Shown here in pieces: positions 15,278 to 24,453 of a stretch of DNA of 64,000 nucleotides. The notes beneath the pieces were generated by a model that saw only the letters and a program-made list of their open reading frames with translations, ran no database searches and was not told the origin of the DNA. Position numbers and translations under genes: made by a program. Numbering within the stretch: position 1 is the first letter of the stretch; every line of letters starts with the position of its first letter. The stretch spans positions 1 through 64,000 of the forward strand of contig JAGDZO010000015.1 in the NCBI GenBank assembly GCA_049115815.1. Reading direction: 5' to 3'. This DNA is from Marinoscillum sp049115815 (GTDB taxonomy: Bacteria > Bacteroidota > Bacteroidia > Cytophagales > Cyclobacteriaceae).

Positions 15278-17227
15278 TTATCGTTTAAAAAATTGGACCG
15301 AGGAAGCTTGGCCATTGACTTCAGTTTGGATCACATAGGTTCCGGGCTGAAGTTTTTTTATGTCTAAGCGTGATTGGGGGAGATCAAAAGACTGCTTGAG
15401 CATTACTTGTCCCATGAGGTTCACAATAACAACCCGGCGTACAGGTTGTGTGAAGTTCAATAATTCATGCGCAGGATTGGGATACACCAAGTCTCCGTGA
15501 TTGTCAATTGTCGAAAGAATAGGGTTGCCATTTTCATCTAACTTGTAAAAGGATCTGACCTTTTTAATAAGCCATTGATCAGGATCAAATTTCACATTGG
15601 CCACCTTGCCTTGGGCAGCTACCAAGAAGTGTTGGTCGTTTTCTGATGGTATCAGTCTGATGAGCTTGGTTTGACCACTCTCGAATGTCAATCTGAATTC
15701 TAAAGGAGTAGTAAATAAGGCCACTTTGTCTGATGTGCTTTGGATGACATGAATGTCGAGTGTATCTCCCGATAGCTTCCTCCAGGAGATTTGATAAATA
15801 GGATAACCAGAGCCATAATACCATTGCTGGTAAAAGTCGAAAAAGTCAATGCTAGTTTGCAGCTCTAGTACCTTTCTGAAATCTTCACCAGTGGCTGTGC
15901 TGTTGCCATATTGAGCAAGAAACTCCTTCAAAACCCCGAAGAAAACGTCATCATTGTTGATGATATTTCTAATCATGTGGACTAGAAGTGCACCTTTCTG
16001 ATAGGACATTCGGTATCCGAAAATTCTAGAATCCGTAAGCTCCTCATCAAAAGGAATATATACCGATCCGCCTTTATTGCTCGTCACATCGAAGATGTCG
16101 TCAGCTATCACATCGGCTGCTTGGTTAGACCCCAATAAAAACTCAAGCGCCAGGTATTCACTAAACCTCGCAAATCCTTCGTTGATCCATATATCATTCC
16201 ATGTACCACATGTTACATGATCTCCAAACCATTGATGACCCAATTCATGTGCATCCAGGCCGAAGGTGAAAATACCCATAGAGCTCATCGTCTGATGTTC
16301 CATACCACCGCTGAATGGTGCCATCATGTGCCCATACTTCTCTTGACTGAATGGGTACAATCCATACAACTCAGAAAAGAGCTCAATCATAGCCGGTATC
16401 CGGTCTAGATTTTCTAGATAATAAGGAAGCGTCTCTGGATTGTTATAAATATAATTTTGAACGAGAATTGAGTCGCCATTGAGCGCAGCTGGCTTTGCGT
16501 AGTTGTTGTATTCTACGTATTCACCTATAGCGAAAGCAACTAAATAGTAAGCCATAGGGTAGTTGGTTTCCCATTGATATTTTATTCGATCATTGGAGAG
16601 ATTCGTGGTATTGACCAATAAACCATTGGAACCAACCTTGAGATGGTTGGACGTGGTAATGTGGACTCGGGTTCGATCAATTTTATCTGTCAAATCCTGT
16701 TTTGAAGGCCACCAAACTCTGGCATTGAATGGTTCTGATAGGGTATATGTAATCTGATTGCCCCAGGCATTGGAAGTCTCATTATTTATACCTGAGAATA
16801 TCCCTTCGGAAGCTGGGTTGGGCGTTCCCGAATAGTTGATTTTGATATCTATCGTGTCTCCTTGACTAAGACCAATAGAGTTAATTTGAATAAGATCATC
16901 AGCATGATTAAATGTGGCTTGCATTTCACCAATTTGGACTGAGGATACTTGCAGTTTGCTGATTAACTCAAGGGTTATTTGATCATAACTGGCATCAACA
17001 ATTACCATTTTCAAAGTAGCAGAACCACTGATTTTGGTAGAAAGGTTGTCGGCTTCTAGGTCGAGGAATAACTCTATTACATCAAACCCTTGCTGATCAG
17101 GGATTTCACTGGATGTGGCCAGTTCAATATAAGACCTGTGCATGTAGTGCTCTTTGGCTGTCTGACCTGCAGCATTAGAAGCGAGCGCAATAGCACCTAC
17201 GATTGATAGAAGTAATCTAATGACCAT
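15278..17227 (-). CDS. Secreted M1 family aminopeptidase with T9SS sorting domain
   Basis: The start is set at the ATG at 17227, which opens a signal peptide (MVIRLLLSIVGAIALASNAAG); the frame runs 97 codons further upstream inside the NFACT gene with no similarity. The 649-residue product has the M1 N-terminal beta domain, the exopeptidase loop FSGGMEHQTM, and the zinc site HELGHQWFGDH followed by NEGFARFSEY. The last 75 or so residues (VYPNPAHELLNF through PGTYVIQTEV to FFKR) are a type A T9SS sorting domain, so the protein is likely exported across the outer membrane and cleaved there. It lies 38 bases after the NFACT gene. Confidence 0.92.
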   Translation of the reverse strand: MVIRLLLSIVGAIALASNAAGQTAKEHYMHRSYIELATSSEIPDQQGFDVIELFLDLEADNLSTKISGSATLKMVIVDASYDQITLELISKLQVSSVQIGEMQATFNHADDLIQINSIGLSQGDTIDIKINYSGTPNPASEGIFSGINNETSNAWGNQITYTLSEPFNARVWWPSKQDLTDKIDRTRVHITTSNHLKVGSNGLLVNTTNLSNDRIKYQWETNYPMAYYLVAFAIGEYVEYNNYAKPAALNGDSILVQNYIYNNPETLPYYLENLDRIPAMIELFSELYGLYPFSQEKYGHMMAPFSGGMEHQTMSSMGIFTFGLDAHELGHQWFGDHVTCGTWNDIWINEGFARFSEYLALEFLLGSNQAADVIADDIFDVTSNKGGSVYIPFDEELTDSRIFGYRMSYQKGALLVHMIRNIINNDDVFFGVLKEFLAQYGNSTATGEDFRKVLELQTSIDFFDFYQQWYYGSGYPIYQISWRKLSGDTLDIHVIQSTSDKVALFTTPLEFRLTFESGQTKLIRLIPSENDQHFLVAAQGKVANVKFDPDQWLIKKVRSFYKLDENGNPILSTIDNHGDLVYPNPAHELLNFTQPVRRVVIVNLMGQVMLKQSFDLPQSRLDIKKLQPGTYVIQTEVNGQASSVQFFKR

Positions 17228-17265
17228 GTGAAAGGAAAACAACGCTAAAGATAAGTGACCTGATC

Positions 17266-18813
17266 TTATTGGAAGTTTTGTGGTCGAACCATTATGATTT
17301 CTTCTCTTGAAACAACCACAGCTCCCACCGGATCTCCCTTGCGCTTTCTGACGTTTTTTTTGGCCGTGTGGATCACAGGACAAAGGCTGTCTGTCTTCCT
17401 CTTCGAAAACCAAGCGGCAAGTTGGGCCGCATGTTCTATCACATCTCTGGGGTATCCTTGGCCAGCTCTCTGGCGAATAACCACATGTGAGCCTGCTACA
17501 TCCTTGGCATGAAGCCAAAGGTCATTGCTCTTAGCCACTTTTAGGGTAAGCTCATCATTGGCCTTAGCATTCTTTCCTACCATAATTTGATACTCTCTGA
17601 ATGCGTATTCATGATAGGGTAGGATTATTGTTGTTTTAGAAATGGCCTTTTTGGGACTAAGATTCTTTAATTCCTTTAGGTCTTGAGCAGTATCTATTGC
17701 CTCCAATTGAGCATTCAGAGCTCTAAGTTTAGTTTCACGATTAGAAATATTCTCCTCCAATTTTTCTATCTCCATTCTTTGATTTTTGGACTTTCGATAG
17801 AGGTTTTCGGCATTTTTCTGTGGGCTCAATTCAGGGTTTAGCTTGATCCTTATTTTTTCATTGTTGTAGAAATCGTCCAAAACGATATGATTTGAGCCTT
17901 TTGGTATCTGATGAAGATTAGCCATGAGGATGTTAGCTATCTCATCGTATCCTCTTCTTTGGGTGATTTCGTTAAGTTTTGTTTTTGTCTTTGATAGATA
18001 ATTGTTAGTCTTCTTTATTTCAGCCACGATAGGCTTGCGTGCATTTCTGCGGGTATTGTTAAGATAAAAGTCTTTCGTGAACAATTCGTAATACTTATTC
18101 GCTGCTTCCACGGCATTCTTAAACTGCAGCTGTTCGCCAGAGAGAGTTGGAAGTAGCGACAATTGAGGGGGAGTATTGGCCGGCTGTAGAATCGTAATGT
18201 CCGATTGCTCAATATCTATCAATAATTGATTCAACATTTGCCATTTTCCTTCTTGAGTTTGTTGCTGATATCCCAACTGGTGTAGATAATCGTTCACTTC
18301 TTTGCCTAAAGCAGGCAGAAACTGCCTGACATCATACTCCAGTGCAGATAGTCGTTCTTCACTGATCGTAAGATCATTGTCGAACGAATGGAATTCAAGC
18401 TTGGTGTCGTTGATAAGAACATTTCTAAACAAACTTAACGAGCCATCTGTGCTAAAAAGCAGGATGTTTGATCGGCTGCCATGCATTTTGAAAACCAACT
18501 TACTCTCATCAGAAAAGTCAATGTAAAAAGAGCGCTCATTCTTAAACGCCTCAACGTTCTTTACCTGTTTATTTATCAAGGTTTCAAAAAGCGAAAGACT
18601 GTTTTTCTTCGCTCTTTTGAAGTCATTGCTAAAATGCAACAAGCTGATAGAAGGGGTGAGGTTGGCTCTTATGTAAAAGGATTCTGTCTCATCGGCAAAA
18701 CCGAGAATGAGCTCATCCTTATTTTGGGTAAAGCACTCGAGCAGTTGCTTGCCTTGAAGCTTTGGATTCAGGTGTTTGGCGAGTCTTTTGAGAAAAAAGT
18801 AATTGTGAAACAC
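17266..18813 (-). CDS. NFACT family protein (RqcH-like)
   Basis: A 515-residue protein of the Rqc2/RqcH/FbpA family. An NFACT-N domain is followed by a helix-hairpin-helix and a long coiled coil (about 265-395). The C-terminal NFACT-R RNA-binding domain (about 410-510) has the signatures LWLHAKDVAGSHVVIR, AAQLAAWFSKRKTDSLCPV, and KRKGDPVGAVVV. RqcH binds split 50S subunits and adds C-terminal alanine tails to stalled nascent chains. The D-R pair required for tailing in B. subtilis RqcH (D97-R98) appears here as E93-R94, judged by eye. Family assignment is firm; tailing activity is not. Confidence 0.88.
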   Translation of the reverse strand: MFHNYFFLKRLAKHLNPKLQGKQLLECFTQNKDELILGFADETESFYIRANLTPSISLLHFSNDFKRAKKNSLSLFETLINKQVKNVEAFKNERSFYIDFSDESKLVFKMHGSRSNILLFSTDGSLSLFRNVLINDTKLEFHSFDNDLTISEERLSALEYDVRQFLPALGKEVNDYLHQLGYQQQTQEGKWQMLNQLLIDIEQSDITILQPANTPPQLSLLPTLSGEQLQFKNAVEAANKYYELFTKDFYLNNTRRNARKPIVAEIKKTNNYLSKTKTKLNEITQRRGYDEIANILMANLHQIPKGSNHIVLDDFYNNEKIRIKLNPELSPQKNAENLYRKSKNQRMEIEKLEENISNRETKLRALNAQLEAIDTAQDLKELKNLSPKKAISKTTIILPYHEYAFREYQIMVGKNAKANDELTLKVAKSNDLWLHAKDVAGSHVVIRQRAGQGYPRDVIEHAAQLAAWFSKRKTDSLCPVIHTAKKNVRKRKGDPVGAVVVSREEIIMVRPQNFQ

Positions 18814-18825
18814 AGCCGTCCAATA

Positions 18826-19587
18826 TCAGATTTGGATGCTCAACCCATCGAATGCAAATTCGATTCTATAGGGCAACTCCTCTGACACATCTCTGTACTT
18901 GCCCATGTGGTGACTCATATGTGTGAAGTATGTCTTTTCAACGTCGAGTTCTTGTGCCAATGCGATCGCCTCGTCAAGGGTGAAGTGACTGATGTGATCC
19001 TTTTTTTGCAGTGCATTGAGCACCAGGACTTTTGAGCCCTTTATTTTTAGCTTCTCCTCTTCGCTGATATAATTGGCATCCGTGATGTAAGTAAAGTCTC
19101 CTAGTCGAAATCCGAATACAGGTAATTTGTAGTGAAGCACCTCTATAGGTGTAATATTGAGTCCTTCTATTTCGAATGGCTGATTCTGAATTTCGTTGAC
19201 CTTTACCCTCGGTACTCCTGGGTATTTATCCTCGGCAAATACATAGGAGAACTCTTTCTTTAGCTGCTCCAAGACGGCCTTACTTCCGTAAATTGGCATG
19301 TCTTTTTTTTGCTTGAAATTAAAACTCCTGACATCATCCATTCCAGCCGTATGATCTTTATGGGCATGGGTATAAATGACTGCATCAAGTTTCTTGATTC
19401 TTTCTCTGAGCATTTGAGTTCTGAAATCGGGTCCTGTATCGATAACCAAACTCAGTCCGTCCGCTTCTATATGCACGGAAGATCGTGTGCGGTTGTCATG
19501 AAAATCCACAGATTGACAAACCTCACAATCACAAGCGATGACGGGTATACCTTGCGAAGTGCCAGTACCGAGAAAAGTGATTTTCAA
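18826..19587 (-). CDS. Metallo-beta-lactamase-fold hydrolase (PhnP-like)
   Basis: A 253-residue MBL-fold protein. It opens MKITFLGTGTSQGIPVIACDC, with CDCEVC typical of the PhnP-like subgroup, and has the metal motif THAHKDHTAGMDD (HxHxDH) at about residues 73-85. Further ligands are VIDTGPDF, YITDAN and FTHMSHHMG. PhnP acts on cyclic phosphodiesters; this homologue is found widely in Bacteroidota outside phosphonate operons, so substrate is uncertain. The start overlaps the stop of the upstream 91-residue ORF by 4 bases. It ends 12 bases before the NFACT gene starts. Confidence 0.85.
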   Translation of the reverse strand: MKITFLGTGTSQGIPVIACDCEVCQSVDFHDNRTRSSVHIEADGLSLVIDTGPDFRTQMLRERIKKLDAVIYTHAHKDHTAGMDDVRSFNFKQKKDMPIYGSKAVLEQLKKEFSYVFAEDKYPGVPRVKVNEIQNQPFEIEGLNITPIEVLHYKLPVFGFRLGDFTYITDANYISEEEKLKIKGSKVLVLNALQKKDHISHFTLDEAIALAQELDVEKTYFTHMSHHMGKYRDVSEELPYRIEFAFDGLSIQI

Positions 19588-19859
19588 AACTGAAGTTGTT
19601 GTTGTGTGATTTCTTGGTAAAGCTTGCGATTCTTCTCGCTCAACACCTTTTCATCAACGTCAATTTGCTTGAGAATTTCCAATAGGCTATTGATTTTGCC
19701 ATCTAGAGAATAGTATTTATTGACAATAGCAATTCGTGTTTCTTTCAGAATACAATACCCTGATTGAAAACTACCTTTCTCATACCTCAGCATAAAATCT
19801 GTTTCAGAAAAAATGTCTTCAAGCTTATTGAGAAAATGTTTGGTGTATTTAATCTCCAT
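19584..19859 (-). CDS. Hypothetical protein, 91 residues
   Basis: No family is recognised. The product has an N-terminal charged stretch (MEIKYTKHFLNKLEDIF), a strand-rich centre (GYCILKETRIAIVNKYYSL), and a helical C terminus. It has no signal or membrane segment and is probably cytoplasmic. Coding status is supported by its position: it overlaps the response regulator upstream by 11 bases and the MBL hydrolase downstream by 4, in one strand-consistent series. Confidence 0.7.
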   Translation of the reverse strand: MEIKYTKHFLNKLEDIFSETDFMLRYEKGSFQSGYCILKETRIAIVNKYYSLDGKINSLLEILKQIDVDEKVLSEKNRKLYQEITQQQLQF

Positions 19860-20232
19860 TTACAAGTATATCATTAACTGATTCTACCAATGCGTCGTAA
19901 TTCAGCGGTTTGGACATGAAGTCATCTATTCCCACAGCTTGAAAATCCTCGAGAGAATAGTTATTGGCATTGCCAGTAATGGCCAATATCGGCACATTGG
20001 CATTGTCATTATCTAGCGCCCTGATCTGCTTAGCGCATTCCATACCATCCATCAATGGCATATGAATGTCTAATAAGATCAAGTCAAAATTTTCGGTTTG
20101 AAGTTTGGTCATCACCTTGGTGCCATCTTTGACCGTGGTGATATCATAGTTTTGCAAGGAGAGGATCTTCTTAGTTAAGTTTTGGATAACCGAGCTATCC
20201 TCCGCGACGAGTATTTTTTTAGGTTGGTTCAT
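19849..20232 (-). CDS. Single-domain response regulator (CheY-like)
   Basis: A 127-residue stand-alone receiver domain. The acidic pocket is in ILVAEDSS (Glu-Asp), the phospho-acceptor Asp in LILLDIHMPLMDG near residue 56, the Thr in AITGNANNY, and the Lys in DDFMSKPLNYDAL. No output domain follows. It starts 5 bases after the hybrid kinase stops, so it probably receives phosphate from that kinase's HPt domain. Confidence 0.92.
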   Translation of the reverse strand: MNQPKKILVAEDSSVIQNLTKKILSLQNYDITTVKDGTKVMTKLQTENFDLILLDIHMPLMDGMECAKQIRALDNDNANVPILAITGNANNYSLEDFQAVGIDDFMSKPLNYDALVESVNDILVNGD

Positions 20233-20237
20233 GGTGA

Positions 20238-23200
20238 TTAGGTGGTAAAAAAGTTTTTGTGGTTGGCTTTAAATTCTTTGAAATTTTTAGTCAGTTTTTT
20301 CACTTCTGAAGCCAAATTGCTCATATCGCCATTTTTCAATTTAGCTTCTATCAATTGTGCCTGTGCACTTAGGCGTTCTATTCCCAATGTTCCTGCATTG
20401 CCCTTGAGGGTATGAAGTTCTTTTTTGACAGCATCAATATTACTATCTGCTATCCAATTGTTAATATTTCTGATTTGTTCATCTGCCTCATTTTCAAAAT
20501 CAATCAAAACACTTTTGATCAATTCTTCACCTCCATATTTGTGAAGATGATTCAACGTATTCTGATTAATCACCAGCTGCTCAGTACTTTCTTCAAAGAC
20601 CTCCGAACTCACAGATTTCGGCTCGAAAGTTAGCCATTTCTTTACTTTATCGATCAGATTGTTGGCCTTTATTGGTTTGGCGATATAGTCATCCATGCCT
20701 TCTTTGAGGAAATTGGATTGGTCCTCTGCCATGGCATAAGCTGTCATAGCCACTACAGGTACCTGCTTGCCATTTTTGAGTTTTTTCAATTCTTTAGTAG
20801 CCGCAATACCATCCATGTCCGGCATCTGTATATCCATAAACACCATGTCGAAATGATGTTTTTTCACTTGTTTGATGGCATTGAATCCGCTATCAGCTTC
20901 TTGCACTTTACACCCTGACTTTTTCAGGATACTCTTGGCCACCTTGCGGTTAATATCATTGTCGTCAACCAGGAGTATTTTCGGAGCAGCTTCTGTGAAT
21001 TGCTTTACAAAAGCCTTTTCGCTTTTGGCTTTTTCTGGTTTCTGAGGGGTATAAGTCTCTCCTTTAAAGGTGAACCAAAAGGTGCTACCAAGCCCTGGAG
21101 TGGATGCCACGCCTATTTCACCTTCCATTGATTTCACCAACTCTTTAGAAATCACCAGTCCAAGGCCGGTTCCCGAATAGTTCTTGCTGCTTGAACTATC
21201 GATCTGGCTAAAGCTTTTGAATAGCTTGTTAATGTCTTCTTGATTGATCCCAATACCCGAGTCTTTAATAGACACTTTGAACTCCCATCCATCTTCGCTT
21301 TTGTTTGCGATTCTTAGGCTCAAATTGATATTGCCAGAAGCGGGTGAGAATTTAATGGCATTGGAAGTCAGATTGGATAATACCTGAATCAACCTAGTCT
21401 CATCAGCCATGATGTACTCGGGCACCTCGTTATCTAAGTGATAGAAAAGTGAGTTTCCACTCAAATGCGCCTGCTGGGAGTAGAGGTCGTAGATTTTCTT
21501 GAAAGTGTCAAATAATTTGACCGGATGCTTTCGCAATTCCATTTTGCCCGCCTCGATTTTTGAAAGGTCTAGAATGTCATTAAGGATATTCAATAGATTA
21601 TCAGACGACTTCTTGATAGTACGTATGTAGTCAGACTGTTCTTTATTCAATTTGGTTGAGCCAATGAGGTCAATCATCCCTATGATCCCATTCATAGGTG
21701 TTCTGATCTCGTGACTCATATTTGCCAAAAATCGCTCCCTTACTTTGAGGGATTTTTCTGCTACTTCCTTGGCTTCTCTCAGTTGTTGGTTGGTTTCCTT
21801 GATCGCGGTGAAATCTCTGGCTACTCCTTCTATCTCAAATCCATCTGCAGTTTTATTAATCAACCTCACATTACTCAATACCTGAATTCTTCTGCCATCC
21901 TTCCGAGTCAGTACCCCCTCAAAATTTTGAATTTGTACTTCTTGGTAGAGGTTTTTAAGTAGATAGTTGAGGTTGGATTTAGAGATGAAAAAGTCTGAAA
22001 TAGGACGGCCCAGTACATCTTTTTGAGAATATCCCAGCACCTTCTCAACTGACGGACTTACCATTGAGACAATCCCATTTTCGGTACATCTAAAGTATAT
22101 ATCCTGAAACGATTCAAAGATGTTTCTGAATTTTTCTTCACTCTCTTTCAGTGCCGTATCTGACCTTTTCTTTTCGGTGATATCATTAGCGATTGAAGAG
22201 ATTTCGGTCACCTTACCATCTACAGACTCAATAGGGTTGAGATAAATATCTCTCCATACCATTTCACCATTGGGTTTTTTCTGGCATGTTTCGAAGTGTA
22301 GTGCCTTTCCTTCGAATACCTTGTTGTATTTTTCTTTCCAGAACTCGAGAGAGTTATCCTCCATCAAATCAAGCCCATTTTGCATGAGACTCATCCCATG
22401 CTTGGGTGGGATGCCATAATATTCCTGAAAAGCCTGGGCATAATTTTTATTAAATGATGTAAACTCAAAGTCTCTATTGATGGACCAGATTTGGTGAGTA
22501 CTGCTTTCAAAAATAGCGTTGATCCGAGCACCTTGGTTCTGAATTTTCTTAGTGTTTTGCTCTCTCTCTAGAGCAATAGCAATCTGCCCAGAGATAAAGT
22601 CAAGCAATTCCAAATCTTTGTGATTGTAGGCTGATTGATCTTCCGAGGACTCTATTGACAGTACACCGATTGGAGATTTTTGGAGATAAATAAGCACTCC
22701 CAACCAAATGCTAGGTGGTTTTTTGGATAATCTGACTTTTTTTTGTGAGGCGATTTTCTCAATGCCGTCACCGTAGATAATCAATGGCTTGCCTCGCTCG
22801 AATGTGTAGTTAGCCAATAGTTTTTCCAAAGCACTCACAGCTTGCTTTGATATTTTCTTTTCCTCTGATATCCTATAGATAGGATCGTATTCTATTCCTT
22901 TTTTTAGATAAACGCTGAAATTCTTCACTTTAAGAATTTCATTCAACTCTAAAAAAATCTTCTCATAAAAGTCCTCATTGGAGTACTTGGAGATGGTAAT
23001 ATTGGCGATTTTGTAATAGAGACTCTGAGCTCTTTCAGCCCTAAATCGCTCAGTAATGTCAAAAAATACGCACCTAAATTCTATTGGGCTGTCATCCTTA
23101 AAAACCGCGGTGAGTTTACCTATGACATAGATGTTTTTGCCGGATTTTGTCTTTAATACAGTTTCAAATCGTTCTAATCTGCTTCCTGCGGAGGTGCGCA

Positions 23201-23516
23201 GGAGATTTTCGAGTGTTGATTTCTGATGATCCGGATGAATGACGTCTACAAATTTGAGGTCACTGAGTTCCTTTTCTCTATACCCCAACTTATTGCGCCA
23301 TGCTTCATTGACGAATTGAAATTCACCGGCAGGAGAGAAGATCTGAATTAGATCACTCGAAGAATCAAAGAGCTCCTTGAGATGAAAATTATCCTGATGA
23401 ATCTGATCAAAATATTTCTGCTGAGAGGATTCAAGCCTTTCTTGAAGGACTTGGACCTCATTTTTTAATGCTTCAATATCTCTCTCAAGTAGTCCCATTA
23501 GTCTAAAATTACCCAA
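20238..23516 (-). CDS. Hybrid sensor histidine kinase with REC and HPt domains
   Basis: A 1092-residue cytoplasmic multi-domain kinase without obvious membrane segments. In order: an N-terminal coiled coil (about 8-40), PAS (about 45-155), GAF (about 165-320), PAS (about 325-450), PAS (about 460-575), HisKA (HEIRTPMNG), HATPase (NLTSNAIKFS, GTGLGLVISKELV), REC (MVFMDIQMPDMDG) and a C-terminal HPt (ELHTLKGNAGTLG). All phosphorelay residues are present. The second Met (MGLLERD, position 7) may be the start. With the adjacent CheY-like protein it forms a His-Asp-His-Asp relay. The signal is unknown; GAF and PAS suggest a small-molecule or redox input. Confidence 0.92.
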   Translation of the reverse strand: MGNFRLMGLLERDIEALKNEVQVLQERLESSQQKYFDQIHQDNFHLKELFDSSSDLIQIFSPAGEFQFVNEAWRNKLGYREKELSDLKFVDVIHPDHQKSTLENLLRTSAGSRLERFETVLKTKSGKNIYVIGKLTAVFKDDSPIEFRCVFFDITERFRAERAQSLYYKIANITISKYSNEDFYEKIFLELNEILKVKNFSVYLKKGIEYDPIYRISEEKKISKQAVSALEKLLANYTFERGKPLIIYGDGIEKIASQKKVRLSKKPPSIWLGVLIYLQKSPIGVLSIESSEDQSAYNHKDLELLDFISGQIAIALEREQNTKKIQNQGARINAIFESSTHQIWSINRDFEFTSFNKNYAQAFQEYYGIPPKHGMSLMQNGLDLMEDNSLEFWKEKYNKVFEGKALHFETCQKKPNGEMVWRDIYLNPIESVDGKVTEISSIANDITEKKRSDTALKESEEKFRNIFESFQDIYFRCTENGIVSMVSPSVEKVLGYSQKDVLGRPISDFFISKSNLNYLLKNLYQEVQIQNFEGVLTRKDGRRIQVLSNVRLINKTADGFEIEGVARDFTAIKETNQQLREAKEVAEKSLKVRERFLANMSHEIRTPMNGIIGMIDLIGSTKLNKEQSDYIRTIKKSSDNLLNILNDILDLSKIEAGKMELRKHPVKLFDTFKKIYDLYSQQAHLSGNSLFYHLDNEVPEYIMADETRLIQVLSNLTSNAIKFSPASGNINLSLRIANKSEDGWEFKVSIKDSGIGINQEDINKLFKSFSQIDSSSSKNYSGTGLGLVISKELVKSMEGEIGVASTPGLGSTFWFTFKGETYTPQKPEKAKSEKAFVKQFTEAAPKILLVDDNDINRKVAKSILKKSGCKVQEADSGFNAIKQVKKHHFDMVFMDIQMPDMDGIAATKELKKLKNGKQVPVVAMTAYAMAEDQSNFLKEGMDDYIAKPIKANNLIDKVKKWLTFEPKSVSSEVFEESTEQLVINQNTLNHLHKYGGEELIKSVLIDFENEADEQIRNINNWIADSNIDAVKKELHTLKGNAGTLGIERLSAQAQLIEAKLKNGDMSNLASEVKKLTKNFKEFKANHKNFFTT

Positions 23517-23538
23517 TAAATGCTACTTTCGATGATTG

Positions 23539-24453
23539 ATGGATTCTAAAAGTAAAATACTTGTTTCAGTAGTAGGGCCAACTGCAGTTGGGAAGACCAA
23601 ATTAGCAATTGAGATTGCCCAACATTTCAATACAGAGATCATTTCTGCGGACTCTAGACAATTCTATAGAGAGCTTGAGATTGGTACCGCCAAACCTGAT
23701 GAAAGCGAGTTAATCGCTGCAAAGCATCACCTTATCAATAATTTGTCCATCACCGAATTCTTCACTGTCGGAGATTTCGAAAGAGAAGTACTGGCATTGT
23801 TGTTCAAGCTTTTTAAGAAGCATAAAGTCGTTGTTATGGTGGGGGGCTCAGGACTATTCTGCAAAGCGATTTGGGAGGGCTTGGACGAAATGCCTAGAAT
23901 CAAGGAAGGAATGAGAGAAGAGCTGAACGATCAATTCGAAAAAGAAGGCTTAGGTGGTTTGTTAAAGGAATTGAAAGAAAAGGATCCTACATTTTATGAT
24001 ATTGTTGATAGGAATAATCCGCAAAGAGTAATTCGTGCTTTAGAGGTGATAAGATCCTCTGGCCAACCATTTTCTGAACTGAGAAAAGGAGAGAAAACAA
24101 GCCGAGAATTCATCAACTTGAAAATCGGCTTGAATATGGAAAGGGCCGACTTATTTGAACGAATCAACTCAAGAATGGACCAGATGATCTCAAAAGGATT
24201 GTTCGAGGAGGCAGAAAGTTTGACAGGTTGCAAATCTCATAATGCATTGCAGACTGTTGGCTATTCTGAGATTTTCAAATACTTGGATGGGGAGTATGAT
24301 AGGGAAGAGGCCGTTCGATTGTTAAAACGAAATAGCAGGAGGTATGCCAAGCGTCAACTTACTTGGTTTCAGAAGGATGAAGAAATAGCATGGTATCAGC
24401 CAAATGATTTGGATCAAATCATTCGGCTAATTGAATCTCAATTAAATACTTAG
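23539..24453 (+). CDS. miaA: tRNA dimethylallyltransferase
   Basis: A 304-residue enzyme attaching a dimethylallyl group to A37 of tRNAs that read UNN codons. The P-loop is GPTAVGKTK (about residues 11-19), followed by the substrate motif ISADSRQFYRELEIGTAKP, and later RNNPQRVIRALEVI and NALQTVGYSEIF. The C-terminal RRYAKRQLTWF is the tRNA-binding end. The ATG at 23539 is taken over a TTG one codon earlier. The gene is divergent from the hybrid kinase with only 22 bases between starts, and converges on pfkA with a 12-base overlap. Confidence 0.95.
   Translation: MDSKSKILVSVVGPTAVGKTKLAIEIAQHFNTEIISADSRQFYRELEIGTAKPDESELIAAKHHLINNLSITEFFTVGDFEREVLALLFKLFKKHKVVVMVGGSGLFCKAIWEGLDEMPRIKEGMREELNDQFEKEGLGGLLKELKEKDPTFYDIVDRNNPQRVIRALEVIRSSGQPFSELRKGEKTSREFINLKIGLNMERADLFERINSRMDQMISKGLFEEAESLTGCKSHNALQTVGYSEIFKYLDGEYDREEAVRLLKRNSRRYAKRQLTWFQKDEEIAWYQPNDLDQIIRLIESQLNT

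Noticed and set aside
17228..17518. 97-codon extension of the M1 aminopeptidase frame
   Set aside because: It is Cys/Arg-rich, overlaps the conserved end of the NFACT gene in another frame, and a signal peptide begins at 17227.
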